This document shows, piece after piece, positions 48,312 through 56,786 of a stretch of 64,000 bases of DNA. The notes under the pieces were generated by a model. It did no database searches and was not told the origin of the DNA. It saw nothing but the letters and a program-made list of their open reading frames with translations. Position numbers and translations under genes: made by a program. The DNA lies in contig CAVWXY010000016.1 in the NCBI GenBank assembly GCA_963758945.1, positions 248,001-312,000 of the forward strand, read 5' to 3'. How positions within the stretch are numbered: position 1 is the stretch's first letter; the number at the start of each line of letters is the position of its first letter. Origin of the DNA: VAZQ01 sp963758945 (GTDB lineage: Bacteria > Pseudomonadota > Alphaproteobacteria > Rhizobiales > Xanthobacteraceae).

Positions 48312-49847
48312 ATGTTCGATACCCTCTCCGAACGGCTCGGCGGCATTCTCGACCGCCTGACGCGGCGCGGCGCGCTCACCGAGGAGGACGTCGATGCCGC
48401 GTTGCGCGAGGTGCGCCGCGCGCTGCTCGAGGCCGACGTCGCGCTCGACGTGGTGCGCGCCTTCGTCGACAAGGTGAAGGGCCAGGCCGTCGGGGTCGAG
48501 GTCATCAAGTCGGTGACGCCCGGCCAGATGGTGGTGAAGATCGTGCACGACCAGCTGATCGAGATGCTGGGCGCGCACGGCGAGCCCGTCGACCTCAACG
48601 CGCCGGCGCCGGTGCCGATCATGATGGTCGGCCTGCAGGGCTCGGGCAAGACCACGACCACCGCCAAGCTCGCCAAGCGGCTCGCCGCGCAGGCGCGGCG
48701 CAAGGTGCTCATGGCCTCGCTCGACGTGCGCCGGCCCGCCGCGATGGAGCAGCTGGCGGTGCTGGGGCAGCAGGTCGATGTCGACACGCTGCCGGTCGTC
48801 GCCGGCCAGCAGCCGGCGCAGATTGCGTCGCGTGCCCTGCAAGCCGGCCGGCTCGGCGGCTACGACGTCGTCATCCTCGACACCGCCGGCCGCACCACGC
48901 TGGACGAAGCGATGATGGCGGAGGCCGCCGAGGTCAAGCGCGCGGCCGATCCGCACGAGGTGCTGCTCGTCGCCGACGCCCTCACCGGGCAGGACGCGGT
49001 CAACCTCGCGCGCGCCTTCGACGAGCGCGTCGGGCTGACCGGGATCGTGCTCACGCGCGTGGACGGCGACGGCCGCGGCGGCGCCGCGCTGTCGATGCGC
49101 GCGGTGACCGGCAAGCCGATCAAGCTCATCGGCACCGGCGAGAAGATGGATGCGCTGGAGGACTTTCACCCCCTGCGCATCGCCGACCGCATCCTCGGCA
49201 TGGGCGATATCATCACGCTGGTGGAGAAGGCGGCGGCGACCATCGACGCCGAGAAGGCCGCGCGCGTCGCCGAGAAGATGCGCAAGGGCGCCTTCGATCT
49301 CGCCGACCTGCGCGAGCAGCTCACGCAGATGCAGCAGATGGGCGGCATGGCCGGCCTGATGGGCATGCTGCCCGGCATCGCCAAGATGAAGAACCAGCTC
49401 GCCTCGGCGAATCTCGACGAGCGCGTGCTCAAGCGCCAGGTGGCGATCATCGATTCGATGACGCCGCGCGAGCGGCGCAGCCCCGACCTGCTCAAGGCCA
49501 GCCGCAAGAAGCGCATCGCCGCCGGCTCCGGCACCCGGGTCGAGGACGTCAACCGCATGCTCAAGATGCATCGGAGCATGGCCGACGTGATGAAGGCGAT
49601 GGGCTCCGGCAAGCGCGGCCCGATGGCCGGGCTCGCCAATATGCTCGGCCTGGGCGGCGGCATGCCGAGCCCGGAGCAGATGCAGAAGCTCGCGCAGCAG
49701 ATGCCGGGCGGCGCGCCGGGTGCTCCCGGCCTGCCCCCGACCATGCCCGGCCTGCCGCCGAAATTCCCGGGCGGGCCGTTGCTTCCCGGCCTCGGCGGCA
49801 AGCCGCCGGGCCTTCCCGGATTTCCCGGCTTGGGGAAGAAGAAGTGA
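48312..49847 (+). CDS. ffh: Signal recognition particle protein Ffh
   Basis: The 511-residue protein has the N domain (MFDTLSERLGGILDRLTRRGALTEEDVDAALREVRRALLEADV), the GTPase domain with GLQGSGKTTTTAKLA, DTAGRT and TRVDGD, and the M domain with its signal-sequence-binding Met-rich segments (MQQMGGMAGLMGMLPG) and RRSPDLLKASRKKRIAAGSG. With SRP RNA it targets nascent membrane proteins to FtsY. The C-terminal tail is long and rich in Pro, Gly and Met (LPGLGGKPPGLPGFPGLGKKK). It leads the ffh-rpsP-rimM-trmD-rplS block. Confidence 0.98.
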   Translation: MFDTLSERLGGILDRLTRRGALTEEDVDAALREVRRALLEADVALDVVRAFVDKVKGQAVGVEVIKSVTPGQMVVKIVHDQLIEMLGAHGEPVDLNAPAPVPIMMVGLQGSGKTTTTAKLAKRLAAQARRKVLMASLDVRRPAAMEQLAVLGQQVDVDTLPVVAGQQPAQIASRALQAGRLGGYDVVILDTAGRTTLDEAMMAEAAEVKRAADPHEVLLVADALTGQDAVNLARAFDERVGLTGIVLTRVDGDGRGGAALSMRAVTGKPIKLIGTGEKMDALEDFHPLRIADRILGMGDIITLVEKAAATIDAEKAARVAEKMRKGAFDLADLREQLTQMQQMGGMAGLMGMLPGIAKMKNQLASANLDERVLKRQVAIIDSMTPRERRSPDLLKASRKKRIAAGSGTRVEDVNRMLKMHRSMADVMKAMGSGKRGPMAGLANMLGLGGGMPSPEQMQKLAQQMPGGAPGAPGLPPTMPGLPPKFPGGPLLPGLGGKPPGLPGFPGLGKKK

Positions 49848-49870
49848 GCATCTCGATGCCCAAGGACAGT

Positions 49871-50036
49871 TGTCATTCCGGGGCGCCGCGAAGCGGCGAA
49901 CCCGGAATCCATAGCCACGCTCCGTGATTGTGGATTCCGGGCCCGCGGGCACGCAAGTCGGCTGTAGCCGACTTGCGCATCATAAAGTGCCGATCTCGGG
50001 TAAACCCGAGATCGGTGCCCGCGGCCCGGAATGACA
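49871..50036. repeat. Composite structured repeat between ffh and rpsP
   Basis: The segment begins tgtcattccgg and ends ccggaatgaca. Its right part is a predicted three-way junction: an outer stem pairs 49934-49951 with 50016-50032 (one bulge), enclosing hairpin GCAAGTCGGCT-gt-AGCCGACTTGC (49953-49976) and hairpin CCGATCTCGGGT-aa-ACCCGAGATCGG (49990-50015), both perfect. The left part has gcgccgc-gaa-gcggcg. It may lower transcription from ffh into rpsP or mark RNA processing. Confidence 0.85.
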
Positions 50037-50079
50037 GTCGAGAGGGTCGCCAGAATCATCTGAACCAGAAAGGAAACCG

Positions 50080-50466
50080 ATGTCGCTGAAAATCCGTCTC
50101 GCCCGCGCCGGCACCAAGAAGCGGCCCGTCTATCACATCGTCATTGCGGACAGCCGCTCGCCGCGCGACGGCCGCTTCATCGAGCGGCTCGGCTACTTCA
50201 ATCCGCTGCTGCCGAAGGACAAGCCCGAGCGCATCAAGCTCGACCTCGAGAAGGTCAAGGCCTGGCTCGCCAAGGGCGCGCTGCCGACCGATCGGGTGTT
50301 GCGCTTTCTCGATCAGGCGGGCGTGATGAAGCGCGAGGCGCGTAAGAATCCGGTCCGCGCCGTCCCGCGCAAGGAGCGCAAGGCGCTCGCCGAAGAGGCC
50401 GAGAAGGCTGCGGCTGCGGCCAAGGCGGCGGCTGCCGCCGCCAAGGCCGCCGCGCCTGCGAGTTAG
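50080..50466 (+). CDS. rpsP: 30S ribosomal protein S16
   Basis: The 128-residue protein begins MSLKIRLARAGTKKRPVYHIVIADSRSPRDGRFIERLGYFNPLLPKDK, the S16 signature. The core ends near residue 85 and a lysine/alanine-rich tail (EEAEKAAAAAKAAAAAAKAAAPAS) follows, as in many alphaproteobacteria. It helps assemble the 30S subunit. AGAAAGGAAA precedes the start. Confidence 0.98.
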   Translation: MSLKIRLARAGTKKRPVYHIVIADSRSPRDGRFIERLGYFNPLLPKDKPERIKLDLEKVKAWLAKGALPTDRVLRFLDQAGVMKREARKNPVRAVPRKERKALAEEAEKAAAAAKAAAAAAKAAAPAS

Positions 50467-50636
50467 CGCATGTCCCGGAAAAGTGGGAACCGGTTTTCCG
50501 ATAAGGACATGCGCAAACCAAAGCGCATGTCCCGGAAAAGTGGGAACCGGTTTTCCGATAGGGACATGCGCAAACCAAAGCACATGTCCCGGAAAAGTGG
50601 GAACCGGTTTTCCGATAAGGACATGCGCAAAATCGA
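50466..50636. repeat. Three tandem 57-bp repeats between rpsP and rimM
   Basis: Units start at 50466, 50523 and 50580 and differ at only a few bases (ataagg/atagggac, gcgcatg/gcacatg). Each starts gcgcatgtcccggaaaagtg and ends ggacatgcgcaaa, so each unit has gcatgtcc...ggacatgc arms around accggttttcc. The unit is of the type seen singly in related genomes. It is not separated by spacers. Confidence 0.9.
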
Positions 50637-50641
50637 AAAAT

Positions 50642-50683
50642 CTAGCGCGCATCCCGATTCCATCCAATCGGGATGCGCGCTAG
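50642..50683. repeat. Perfect 18-bp inverted repeat before rimM
   Basis: CTAGCGCGCATCCCGATT (50642-50659), a 6-nt loop ccatcc, and its exact complement (50666-50683). It ends 26 bp before the rimM GTG. There is no T-tract, so a factor-independent terminator is unlikely; an RNA processing or protein-binding role is possible. Confidence 0.85.
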
Positions 50684-50709
50684 TGCCCGCCTTCGCCGGA
50701 TAGCGCGAC

Positions 50710-51237
50710 GTGGCCGAGCGCATCTGTATCGCTCAGGTCGGCGGGGCGCACGGCGTTCGCGGCGAGGTGAAGCTCAAATCGTTCACCGCCGATCCGATGG
50801 CGGTCAAGGACTATGGGCCGCTCATGAGCGAAGACGGTTCGGCGAGCTTCGAGATCGAGACGGTGCGGCCGGCCAAGCGTCACCTGGTCGCGCGGTTTCG
50901 CGGCGTGGCCGATCGCGACGCGGCGGAGCGGCTCGCCAATGTGCGGCTGTTCGTGCCGCGCGAGCGGCTGCCGCCGCCCGCGGCCGACGAGTTCTATCAC
51001 GTCGACCTGATCGGGCTCGCGGCCGTGACCGCCGACGGCGCCGAGGTCGGCACGGTCGTGGCGGTCCACGATTTCGGCGCAGGTGATATCCTGGAGTTGC
51101 GGCCGCGCTCCGGCGGGAAAACCATCATGCTGCCGTTCGCCGCCGCCTTCGTGCCCGTGGTCGACATCGCCGGCGGGCGCGTCGTGGTCGTGCCGCCGGA
51201 CGGTCCGGAAGCCCGGCAGCACGACACCGGCGATTAG
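50710..51237 (+). CDS. rimM: Ribosome maturation factor RimM
   Basis: The 175-residue protein starts at a GTG and reads ICIAQVGGAHGVRGEVKLKSFTADP, the RimM N-terminal barrel, then DEFYHVDLIGLAAVTADGAEVGTV and the PRC barrel ending GGKTIMLPFAAAFVPVVDIAGGRVVV. It binds S19 and helps 16S head maturation. It lies between rpsP and trmD as in most bacteria. Confidence 0.96.
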   Translation: MAERICIAQVGGAHGVRGEVKLKSFTADPMAVKDYGPLMSEDGSASFEIETVRPAKRHLVARFRGVADRDAAERLANVRLFVPRERLPPPAADEFYHVDLIGLAAVTADGAEVGTVVAVHDFGAGDILELRPRSGGKTIMLPFAAAFVPVVDIAGGRVVVVPPDGPEARQHDTGD

Positions 51238-51265
51238 CCGCGCTCATCCGATCCGTTGGTCACCC

Positions 51266-52015
51266 ATGTGGCGCGCGACCGTCCTCACCATTTTTCCCGA
51301 AATGTTCCCGGGGCCGCTCGGCTCGAGCCTCGCCGGCAAGGCGCTTGCCGCCGGGATCTGGGCGCTCGACGCCGCCGATATCCGCGCCTACGCCACCGAC
51401 CGGCACCGCTCGGTCGACGACACGCCGGCGGGCGGCGGTCCCGGCATGGTGATGCGCGCCGACGTGCTCGGGAGTGCCGTTGACGCGGTGGCGCCCGCGG
51501 GCGACCCGCGCGAGCGTCTCGCCATGAGCGCGCGCGGAGTTCCGCTCACGCAGGAGCGGGTCGCGGCGCTCGCCCGCGGCCCCGGCGCCGTCATTCTCTG
51601 CGGCCGCTTCGAAGGCGTGGATCAGCGCCTGATCGAAGGGCGCGCCTTCGAGGAAGTCTCGATCGGCGATTACGTGCTCTCGGGCGGGGAGATCGCAGCC
51701 TTCGTCCTGCTCGACGCCTGCGTCCGGCTGCTGCCGGGGGTCATGGGCAAGGAGGCCTCGGGCGAGGAGGAGAGCTTCGCCCAGGGGCTGCTCGAATACC
51801 CGCAATATACGCGGCCGCAGCTGTGGGAGGGCCGCTCGATCCCGGCCGTGCTCACCTCCGGCGACCATGCCAGGGTGGCGGCCTGGCGCCGCGCCGAGGC
51901 CGAGCAGCTCACCCGCGTGCGCCGGCCCGATCTCTGGGCGGCGCATGCGGCCCGCACCGGACCGCCGAAAAGGCCCGTGAAATCACGGACCAGGAAGCCC
52001 GAGGCGGACGGGTGA
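51266..52015 (+). CDS. trmD: tRNA (guanine-N1)-methyltransferase
   Basis: The ATG at 51266 gives 249 residues, MWRATVLTIFPEMFPGPLGSSLAGKAL. TrmD motifs are DDTPAGGGPGMVM, LCGRFEGVDQRLIE, SIGDYVLSGGEIAAFVLLDACVRLLPGVMG and YTRPQLWEG. It is a SPOUT-knot enzyme that methylates G37 next to the anticodon using SAM. The end has a basic tail. Confidence 0.97.
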   Translation: MWRATVLTIFPEMFPGPLGSSLAGKALAAGIWALDAADIRAYATDRHRSVDDTPAGGGPGMVMRADVLGSAVDAVAPAGDPRERLAMSARGVPLTQERVAALARGPGAVILCGRFEGVDQRLIEGRAFEEVSIGDYVLSGGEIAAFVLLDACVRLLPGVMGKEASGEEESFAQGLLEYPQYTRPQLWEGRSIPAVLTSGDHARVAAWRRAEAEQLTRVRRPDLWAAHAARTGPPKRPVKSRTRKPEADG

Positions 52016-52108
52016 CAAAGCGGCGGCGGTGGCGTAGAAGCTCGCCCGACCCGCACAAATGACGCGACCGCGCGCCCGCCAGCCCGGCGCTGCCGATGGA
52101 GAATTCCC

Positions 52109-52516
52109 ATGAACCTGATCCAGCAGCTCGAGAAAGAGCAGATCGCAAAGCTTTCCGCCGGCAAGGACATCCCGGATTTTCAGCCCGGCGACACGCTGCT
52201 CGTGAACGTCAAGGTGGTCGAGGGCGAGCGCACCCGCATCCAGGGCTATGAAGGCGTGTGCATCGGCCGCGCCGGCGCGGGGTTGAACGAGAATTTCACC
52301 GTGCGCAAGATTTCCTATGGCGAGGGCGTGGAGCGCGTGTTTCCACTCTATTCGCCGATGATCGAGTCCATCAAGGTCGTGCGTCGCGGCAAGGTGCGCC
52401 GCGCCAAGCTCTATTATCTGCGCGGCCTGCGCGGCAAGGCCGCGCGCATCGCCGAGAAGCAGGACCACCGGCCGGCCGAGGAGGCCGCCGCGGCGGTGGA
52501 GAAGGCGGCCGAGTGA
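52109..52516 (+). CDS. rplS: 50S ribosomal protein L19
   Basis: The 135-residue protein has MNLIQQLEKEQIAKLSAGKDIPDFQPGDTLLVNVKVVEGERTRIQGYEGVCIGR and SYGEGVERVFPLYSPMIESIKVVRRGKVRRAKLYYLRGLRGKAARI, the L19 signature. It sits at the 30S-50S interface. An Ala/Glu-rich tail (HRPAEEAAAAVEKAAE) follows. Confidence 0.98.
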   Translation: MNLIQQLEKEQIAKLSAGKDIPDFQPGDTLLVNVKVVEGERTRIQGYEGVCIGRAGAGLNENFTVRKISYGEGVERVFPLYSPMIESIKVVRRGKVRRAKLYYLRGLRGKAARIAEKQDHRPAEEAAAAVEKAAE

Positions 52517-52532
52517 GGCGCGCGCCGCCGAC

Positions 52533-52569
52533 GGCGTAGCCGGCGATCCTGCGTCGGCGCCGCTACGCC
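52533..52569. terminator. Stem-loop after rplS
   Basis: GGCGTAGC (52533-52540) pairs with GCTACGCC (52562-52569) around a GC-rich loop that can itself pair partly. It lies 17 bp after the rplS stop and 81 bp before leuC. No T-tract follows, so it may be a pause or processing site rather than a simple terminator. Confidence 0.4.
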
Positions 52570-52649
52570 GGGTCAGCGGGGACAGGCGCCGGGCGGCCGC
52601 CGCGATCCCTATATACGACCAGGAACGGTGATTTGCGGAGCATCCAGGC

Positions 52650-54050
52650 ATGCCGCGTACGCTCTACGACAGGATCTGGGAAGACCATCTGGTGGACGAG
52701 CAGCCGGACGGCACCTGTCTCATCTATATCGACCGCCATCTCGTGCACGAGGTGACGAGCCCGCAGGCGTTCGAGGGGCTGCGGCTCACTGGCCGCAAGG
52801 TGCGCGCGCCGGACAAGACGCTCTGCGTCGTCGACCACAACGTGCCGACCACCGACCGCAAGCTGCCCAATCCCGATCCCGAGAGCGCGGCGCAGATCGC
52901 CTACCTCGCGGAGAACGCCAAGCTGTTCGGGCTCGAATATTTCGACGAGTTCGACAAGCGCCAGGGCATCGTGCACATCATCGGGCCCGAGCAGGGCTTC
53001 ACGCTTCCCGGCACCACGCTCGTCTGCGGCGACAGCCACACCGCCACCCACGGCGCCTTCGGCGCGCTCGCCTACGGCATCGGCACCTCCGAGGTCGAGC
53101 ACGTGCTGGCGACGCAGACGCTGATTCAGACCAAGTCGAAGAACATGCGCGCCGTGGTCGACGGCAAGCTGCCGGAAGGCGTCACCGCCAAGGACATCAT
53201 CCTCGCCATCATCGGCGAGATCGGCACCGCCGGCGGCACCGGCTACGCGCTCGAATATGCCGGCGAGGCGATCCGCGCGCTGTCGATGGAAGGCCGCATG
53301 ACGGTCTGCAACATGTCGGTGGAGGCCGGCGCCAAGGCCGGTTTCATCGCGCCGGACGAGAAGGCTTTCGCCTATCTCAAGGACCGGCCGCGCTCGCCCA
53401 AGGGCAAGCTCTGGGACGAGGCCGTGCGCTATTGGGAGACGCTCAACTCCGACGCGGGCGCGCATTTCGACCGCGAGATCAGGCTCGACGCCGCCAAGCT
53501 GCCGCCGCTCGTCACCTGGGGCACGAGCCCGGAGCAGGTCGTCGCGGTCAGCGGGCGGGTGCCGCGGCCCGACGACATCGCCGACGACAACAAGCGCCGC
53601 GCCGCCGCGACCTCGCTCGGCTATATGGGGCTTGCCGGCGGCGAGAAGATCACCGACATCGCGCTCGATCGCGTCTTCATCGGCTCCTGCACCAACGCGC
53701 GCATCGAGGACCTGCGCGCGGTGGCGAAGGTGGTCGACGGCAAGCGGGTCAACGCCAAGGTCAAGGCGATGATCGTGCCGGGCTCCGGTTTGGTGAAGGA
53801 GCAGGCCGAGGCCGAGGGGCTCGACAAGATCTTCGTCACGGCCGGCTTCGAGTGGCGCGAGCCCGGCTGCTCCATGTGCCTCGCCATGAATCCCGACAAG
53901 CTCGCTCCGGGCGAGCGCTGCGCCTCGACCTCGAACCGCAACTTCGAGGGCCGCCAGGGCTACAAGGGCCGCACCCACCTGGTGTCGCCGGCGATGGCGG
54001 CGGCGGCGGCGATCGCCGGGCATTTCGTCGACGTGCGCGAGTGGAAGTAA
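52650..54050 (+). CDS. leuC: 3-isopropylmalate dehydratase large subunit
   Basis: The 466-residue protein is a standard LeuC: TLYDRIWEDHLVDEQPDGTCLIYIDRHLVHEVTSPQAFEGLR at the start, VCGDSHTATHGAFGALAYGIGTSEVEHVLATQ, IGSCTNARIEDLRA and EPGCSMCLAMNPDKL. The last two supply the [4Fe-4S] cysteines. With LeuD it interconverts 2- and 3-isopropylmalate in leucine synthesis. LeuD lies 3.9 kb further on rather than next door. Confidence 0.98.
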   Translation: MPRTLYDRIWEDHLVDEQPDGTCLIYIDRHLVHEVTSPQAFEGLRLTGRKVRAPDKTLCVVDHNVPTTDRKLPNPDPESAAQIAYLAENAKLFGLEYFDEFDKRQGIVHIIGPEQGFTLPGTTLVCGDSHTATHGAFGALAYGIGTSEVEHVLATQTLIQTKSKNMRAVVDGKLPEGVTAKDIILAIIGEIGTAGGTGYALEYAGEAIRALSMEGRMTVCNMSVEAGAKAGFIAPDEKAFAYLKDRPRSPKGKLWDEAVRYWETLNSDAGAHFDREIRLDAAKLPPLVTWGTSPEQVVAVSGRVPRPDDIADDNKRRAAATSLGYMGLAGGEKITDIALDRVFIGSCTNARIEDLRAVAKVVDGKRVNAKVKAMIVPGSGLVKEQAEAEGLDKIFVTAGFEWREPGCSMCLAMNPDKLAPGERCASTSNRNFEGRQGYKGRTHLVSPAMAAAAAIAGHFVDVREWK

Positions 54051-54095
54051 GCTCGAGCATTTTCCGCTCACGCGTTGCTGCGCGCGCCGACGACA

Positions 54096-54542
54096 TTACC
54101 GCACGATCAAGGCCGGCACGCTGCAGTGGGTGAGCACCTCATATGCCTGGCTGCCGAGCAAGAGCCGCGAGACGCCGCGCCGGCCATGCGACGCCATGAC
54201 GATCAGATCGCACCCGGTGTCCTTGGCGGTGGCGACGATGCCTTCGGCCGGATGCTGATCCTTCACGTGGACGCGATCACAGGTCACCCCATAGGCGTTC
54301 GCACGCCGGGCGGCGTCATCGAGAATGCGAGCGGCCGCAGCGGCCGCAATTTCCTCGAAGTGACCGATCGGATCGGGCCGACGGAGTCGCGCGTCGTGGG
54401 CGATGTCCAGGGCCGACCACGGCTCGGTCACCGTGACCACAGTGACGCGTGCATTGTCGCGCTCGGCGAGGGCAAGCCCATGTTCGAGGGCCTTCGTCGC
54501 CAGTTCAGAGCCGTCGGTCGCAATCAAGATATGCTTGTACAT
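54096..54542 (-). CDS. Universal stress protein (UspA family)
   Basis: The 148-residue protein begins MYKHILIATDGSELATKALEHGLALAERDNARVTVVTV and has the ATP-binding pattern GRRGVSRLLLGSQAYEVLTHCSVPALIV near its end. It is a single-domain USP likely binding ATP. It converges with leuC. Regulation not visible. Confidence 0.93.
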   Translation of the reverse strand: MYKHILIATDGSELATKALEHGLALAERDNARVTVVTVTEPWSALDIAHDARLRRPDPIGHFEEIAAAAAARILDDAARRANAYGVTCDRVHVKDQHPAEGIVATAKDTGCDLIVMASHGRRGVSRLLLGSQAYEVLTHCSVPALIVR

Positions 54543-54749
54543 CGATGGACCTCCTCTGCCCCTGACTTGTCATGCGCGAAGGTCGCACCGACTGGGAAAG
54601 GGCGCGGCTTATGCAGGATCAAAGGCGCGTCGGTCGAGCCCGTCAAGGCTACGCATTTGGGGGCTGATCCTGAAGCCGTTGCGGCGATGAAGCTCCACGC
54701 TGCTCGATAGCCGGGACGAGCTCAACTCCATCCTGCTTGCCACGCCTCG

Positions 54750-56279
54750 TTAGGGCCCAGGCACCAGCGTCAGGCGCGTCTGCGGCAGCGGCCCGAGCCT
54801 GGCGAGCACGGCTTGGAGCCGCGCCGCGGTGCTGCGCAGCGCCACGACGCGCAGCGGCACGTTGCGGTAGGAGAAGTGGCCCGCGGTCAATTCCACCACG
54901 ATGGCCGGCCGCGCCAGCAATTCGCCATAGCCCTCCGCATAGCGCCGGACGATATCGGGCTGCCCCGGAAAGGCGCCGGCTTCGACGAAGCGGTCGGCGG
55001 TTTCCTGCACGACGACGACGTATTGCGTTGAATCCCCGATCGCCGTCAGCGGCGGATAATGTCCATAGGCCGGAAACGTGGCGTACCAGTCGACCGCGTC
55101 GGGTCCGTCCAGCGCCTCTCTCACGCGCTCGACCGCGTTGCGCGTGTCGTTCGGCGCGGAACGCGCGATGGCGAGCGTGGTGACGGCCGCCGGCGTCGCG
55201 ACGATCCCGACGATGCACGTCGCGATCGCCGCCCGCCATGGTCCCGGCGCGCGCCGGCAAAGCCGGTCGACGAGATAGACCGCGAGCACGGCGAACAGGC
55301 CGCCCATGACCGTCATGTGACGCTCGATCGCCATGAACGGCTTCATCGGCGAGAGCTCGTGCAGGAGATACCAGATGAGCGCGAACACGAGCACGAGGCG
55401 GATCGCCGGCGGGCTTGCGCGCCAGTCGGTCACGACCAGGAGCGCGCCGGCGAGGCCGGCCAGCGCCAACGCCGGACCGAGCCCCGGCCACAGGCTCGTC
55501 GTCCAATGAAACAGGAAGTGTGAATACCAGCCGTACCAGACGATGATGTGCTTCGTCACGGCGTGCGCGATTTCGGTGTCGAGCCCGTGCAGGAAGACAT
55601 CCGGGGTGAGGAGCGCCGGCGCATCGACCAGTACGAACACCACGACCGCCGCCCCCGCGGCCCCCGCCAGCACGGCAAAGTAAGCGCGCAGCGAAACGCC
55701 CGCGGGCGGCGCGATGAGCGGGAAGAGGCAGGCGACGGGAAGCAGGACCGCGCCGATATATTTCGCCGACGCCGCAAGCCCGACCATGATCCCGAACACG
55801 AGGGCGCGCCGCGGCTCCGCGCGTTCGCGCAACCGGTCGAGCGCCGCGAGACCGAACAATAGCCATGGCGCCACGACGATGTCTTCCTTGAACAGCTGGG
55901 CCTGGAACGCGACGAGCGGCGTCACCGCGGCCACGATCCCCGCCGCGAGCGCAAGCCATTCCCCTACCAGCCGCCGCGCCAGCACGACCGTCGCCAGCAC
56001 GGTCAATCCGCCGAACACGGCGGCGACGGTGCGCCCGAGGCCGACCACCGCGGCGAGGTCGGTCTGTCGCGCGAACAGGTTGGCGAGCCGAACCGCCTGC
56101 AACAGCAGCAGCGGCTGGAGGAAATCCTGCCGGCCGTGGAGAACGAAATCCGCCTTCTTGGGCTCGTCCGACTGCGGCGCGAGCGGCAGGTCGGGGATGG
56201 CATTGTAAGCAAGCGCCGACGCGAGCGCGAGCGCGACGGCCGCGCCGTAATATCCGATCTTCGCAGGGCTGCTGCGCAT
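54750..56279 (-). CDS. GT39/ArnT-like glycosyltransferase family membrane protein
   Basis: Started at the ATG at 56279 the protein has 509 residues; starts further up lie inside a dispersed repeat and are less likely. About eleven membrane helices span residues 10-400, with the acidic motif SDEPKKADFVLHGRQDFLQPLLLLQ in the first periplasmic loop and ELSPMKPFMAIERHMTVM later. These are features of polyprenyl-phosphate-sugar transferases (PMT/ArnT, GT39/GT83). The soluble C-terminal part is short. Sugar and acceptor are unknown. Its 3' end is about 200 bp from the USP gene. Confidence 0.82.
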   Translation of the reverse strand: MRSSPAKIGYYGAAVALALASALAYNAIPDLPLAPQSDEPKKADFVLHGRQDFLQPLLLLQAVRLANLFARQTDLAAVVGLGRTVAAVFGGLTVLATVVLARRLVGEWLALAAGIVAAVTPLVAFQAQLFKEDIVVAPWLLFGLAALDRLRERAEPRRALVFGIMVGLAASAKYIGAVLLPVACLFPLIAPPAGVSLRAYFAVLAGAAGAAVVVFVLVDAPALLTPDVFLHGLDTEIAHAVTKHIIVWYGWYSHFLFHWTTSLWPGLGPALALAGLAGALLVVTDWRASPPAIRLVLVFALIWYLLHELSPMKPFMAIERHMTVMGGLFAVLAVYLVDRLCRRAPGPWRAAIATCIVGIVATPAAVTTLAIARSAPNDTRNAVERVREALDGPDAVDWYATFPAYGHYPPLTAIGDSTQYVVVVQETADRFVEAGAFPGQPDIVRRYAEGYGELLARPAIVVELTAGHFSYRNVPLRVVALRSTAARLQAVLARLGPLPQTRLTLVPGP

Positions 56280-56288
56280 TCGATCGGC

Positions 56289-56411
56289 GTCGCTCGCCGG
56301 CAGCTGAGCAGGATCCCGAAGAGTTGCAGACTTTTCGGATGAGATCATGCAGCCGGACAAATAGCTCTGAGCATGATCTCGAAAAGTTGCAAGCTTTCAG
56401 AGCAGGATCAT
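56289..56411. repeat. Pair of dispersed repeats (gatctcgaaaagttgcaagc type)
   Basis: Two inverted half-copies: gcaggatcccgaagagttgc at about 56309 and gcatgatctcgaaaagttgc at about 56371, each with agatcatgc/gcatgatc parts. They lie between the glycosyltransferase start and the next gene and probably hold its upstream region. Confidence 0.6.
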
Positions 56412-56441
56412 GCGACGGGACAAAGCTCGCGAAATCGCGAC

Positions 56442-56786
56442 TTAACCTCCGGGCTGCCACCAGCAGCGCATCTGCGGCGTGATGACCGTGCCGCTCAAGC
56501 GATTTTCCGTCGCGAGCCAGGACGTGCACTGGCGTACGGCGCCGGGGCCGGGATAGTCGTATTTGTAGGGAACCGGATAGGTGGTCGAATAGGTCCGGTA
56601 GGGATAGGCGGGGGCGACGCGAATCCGCGTGCGCGCGCGTGCGGGCTGGCGCGACTGCGCGGATACGTCGCTCGCCGCGTTGTTGCCCGTTCGCGGTGCG
56701 GTCTGCGCACAGGCGGCCGAGATCGCGGCCGCGGCGGGCACGGCCGCCCCCAGCGCCAGAATCATGACCGTTGCCGCGCGCCGCAT
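56442..56786 (-). CDS. Small secreted protein of unknown function
   Basis: The start at 56786 follows GAGGGACGGGG; the protein has 114 residues. A signal peptide MRRAATVMILALGAAVPAAAAISAACA is followed by a low-complexity Arg/Ala stretch. A conserved-looking end follows: YPYRTYSTTYPVPYKYDYPGPGAVRQCTSWLATENRLSGTVITPQMRCWWQPG with two Cys. Similar Tyr/Pro-rich small exported proteins are common in this order; no function is known to me. Confidence 0.72.
   Translation of the reverse strand: MRRAATVMILALGAAVPAAAAISAACAQTAPRTGNNAASDVSAQSRQPARARTRIRVAPAYPYRTYSTTYPVPYKYDYPGPGAVRQCTSWLATENRLSGTVITPQMRCWWQPGG

Noticed and set aside
48186..49952. 588-codon open frame opposite ffh
   Set aside because: Antisense shadow of ffh; His/Arg/Gly-rich translation without motifs.
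50466..50636. Possible CRISPR array
   Set aside because: Units are directly adjacent with no unique spacers, only three copies, and no cas genes are present.
50463..50723. Open frames through the 57-bp tandem repeats, giving a 19-residue repeated peptide
   Set aside because: All frames stay open because 57 is a multiple of three. There is no independent start signal and the unit is a palindromic DNA repeat.
52563..54071. 502-codon open frame opposite leuC
   Set aside because: Antisense shadow of leuC, which is a clear real gene.
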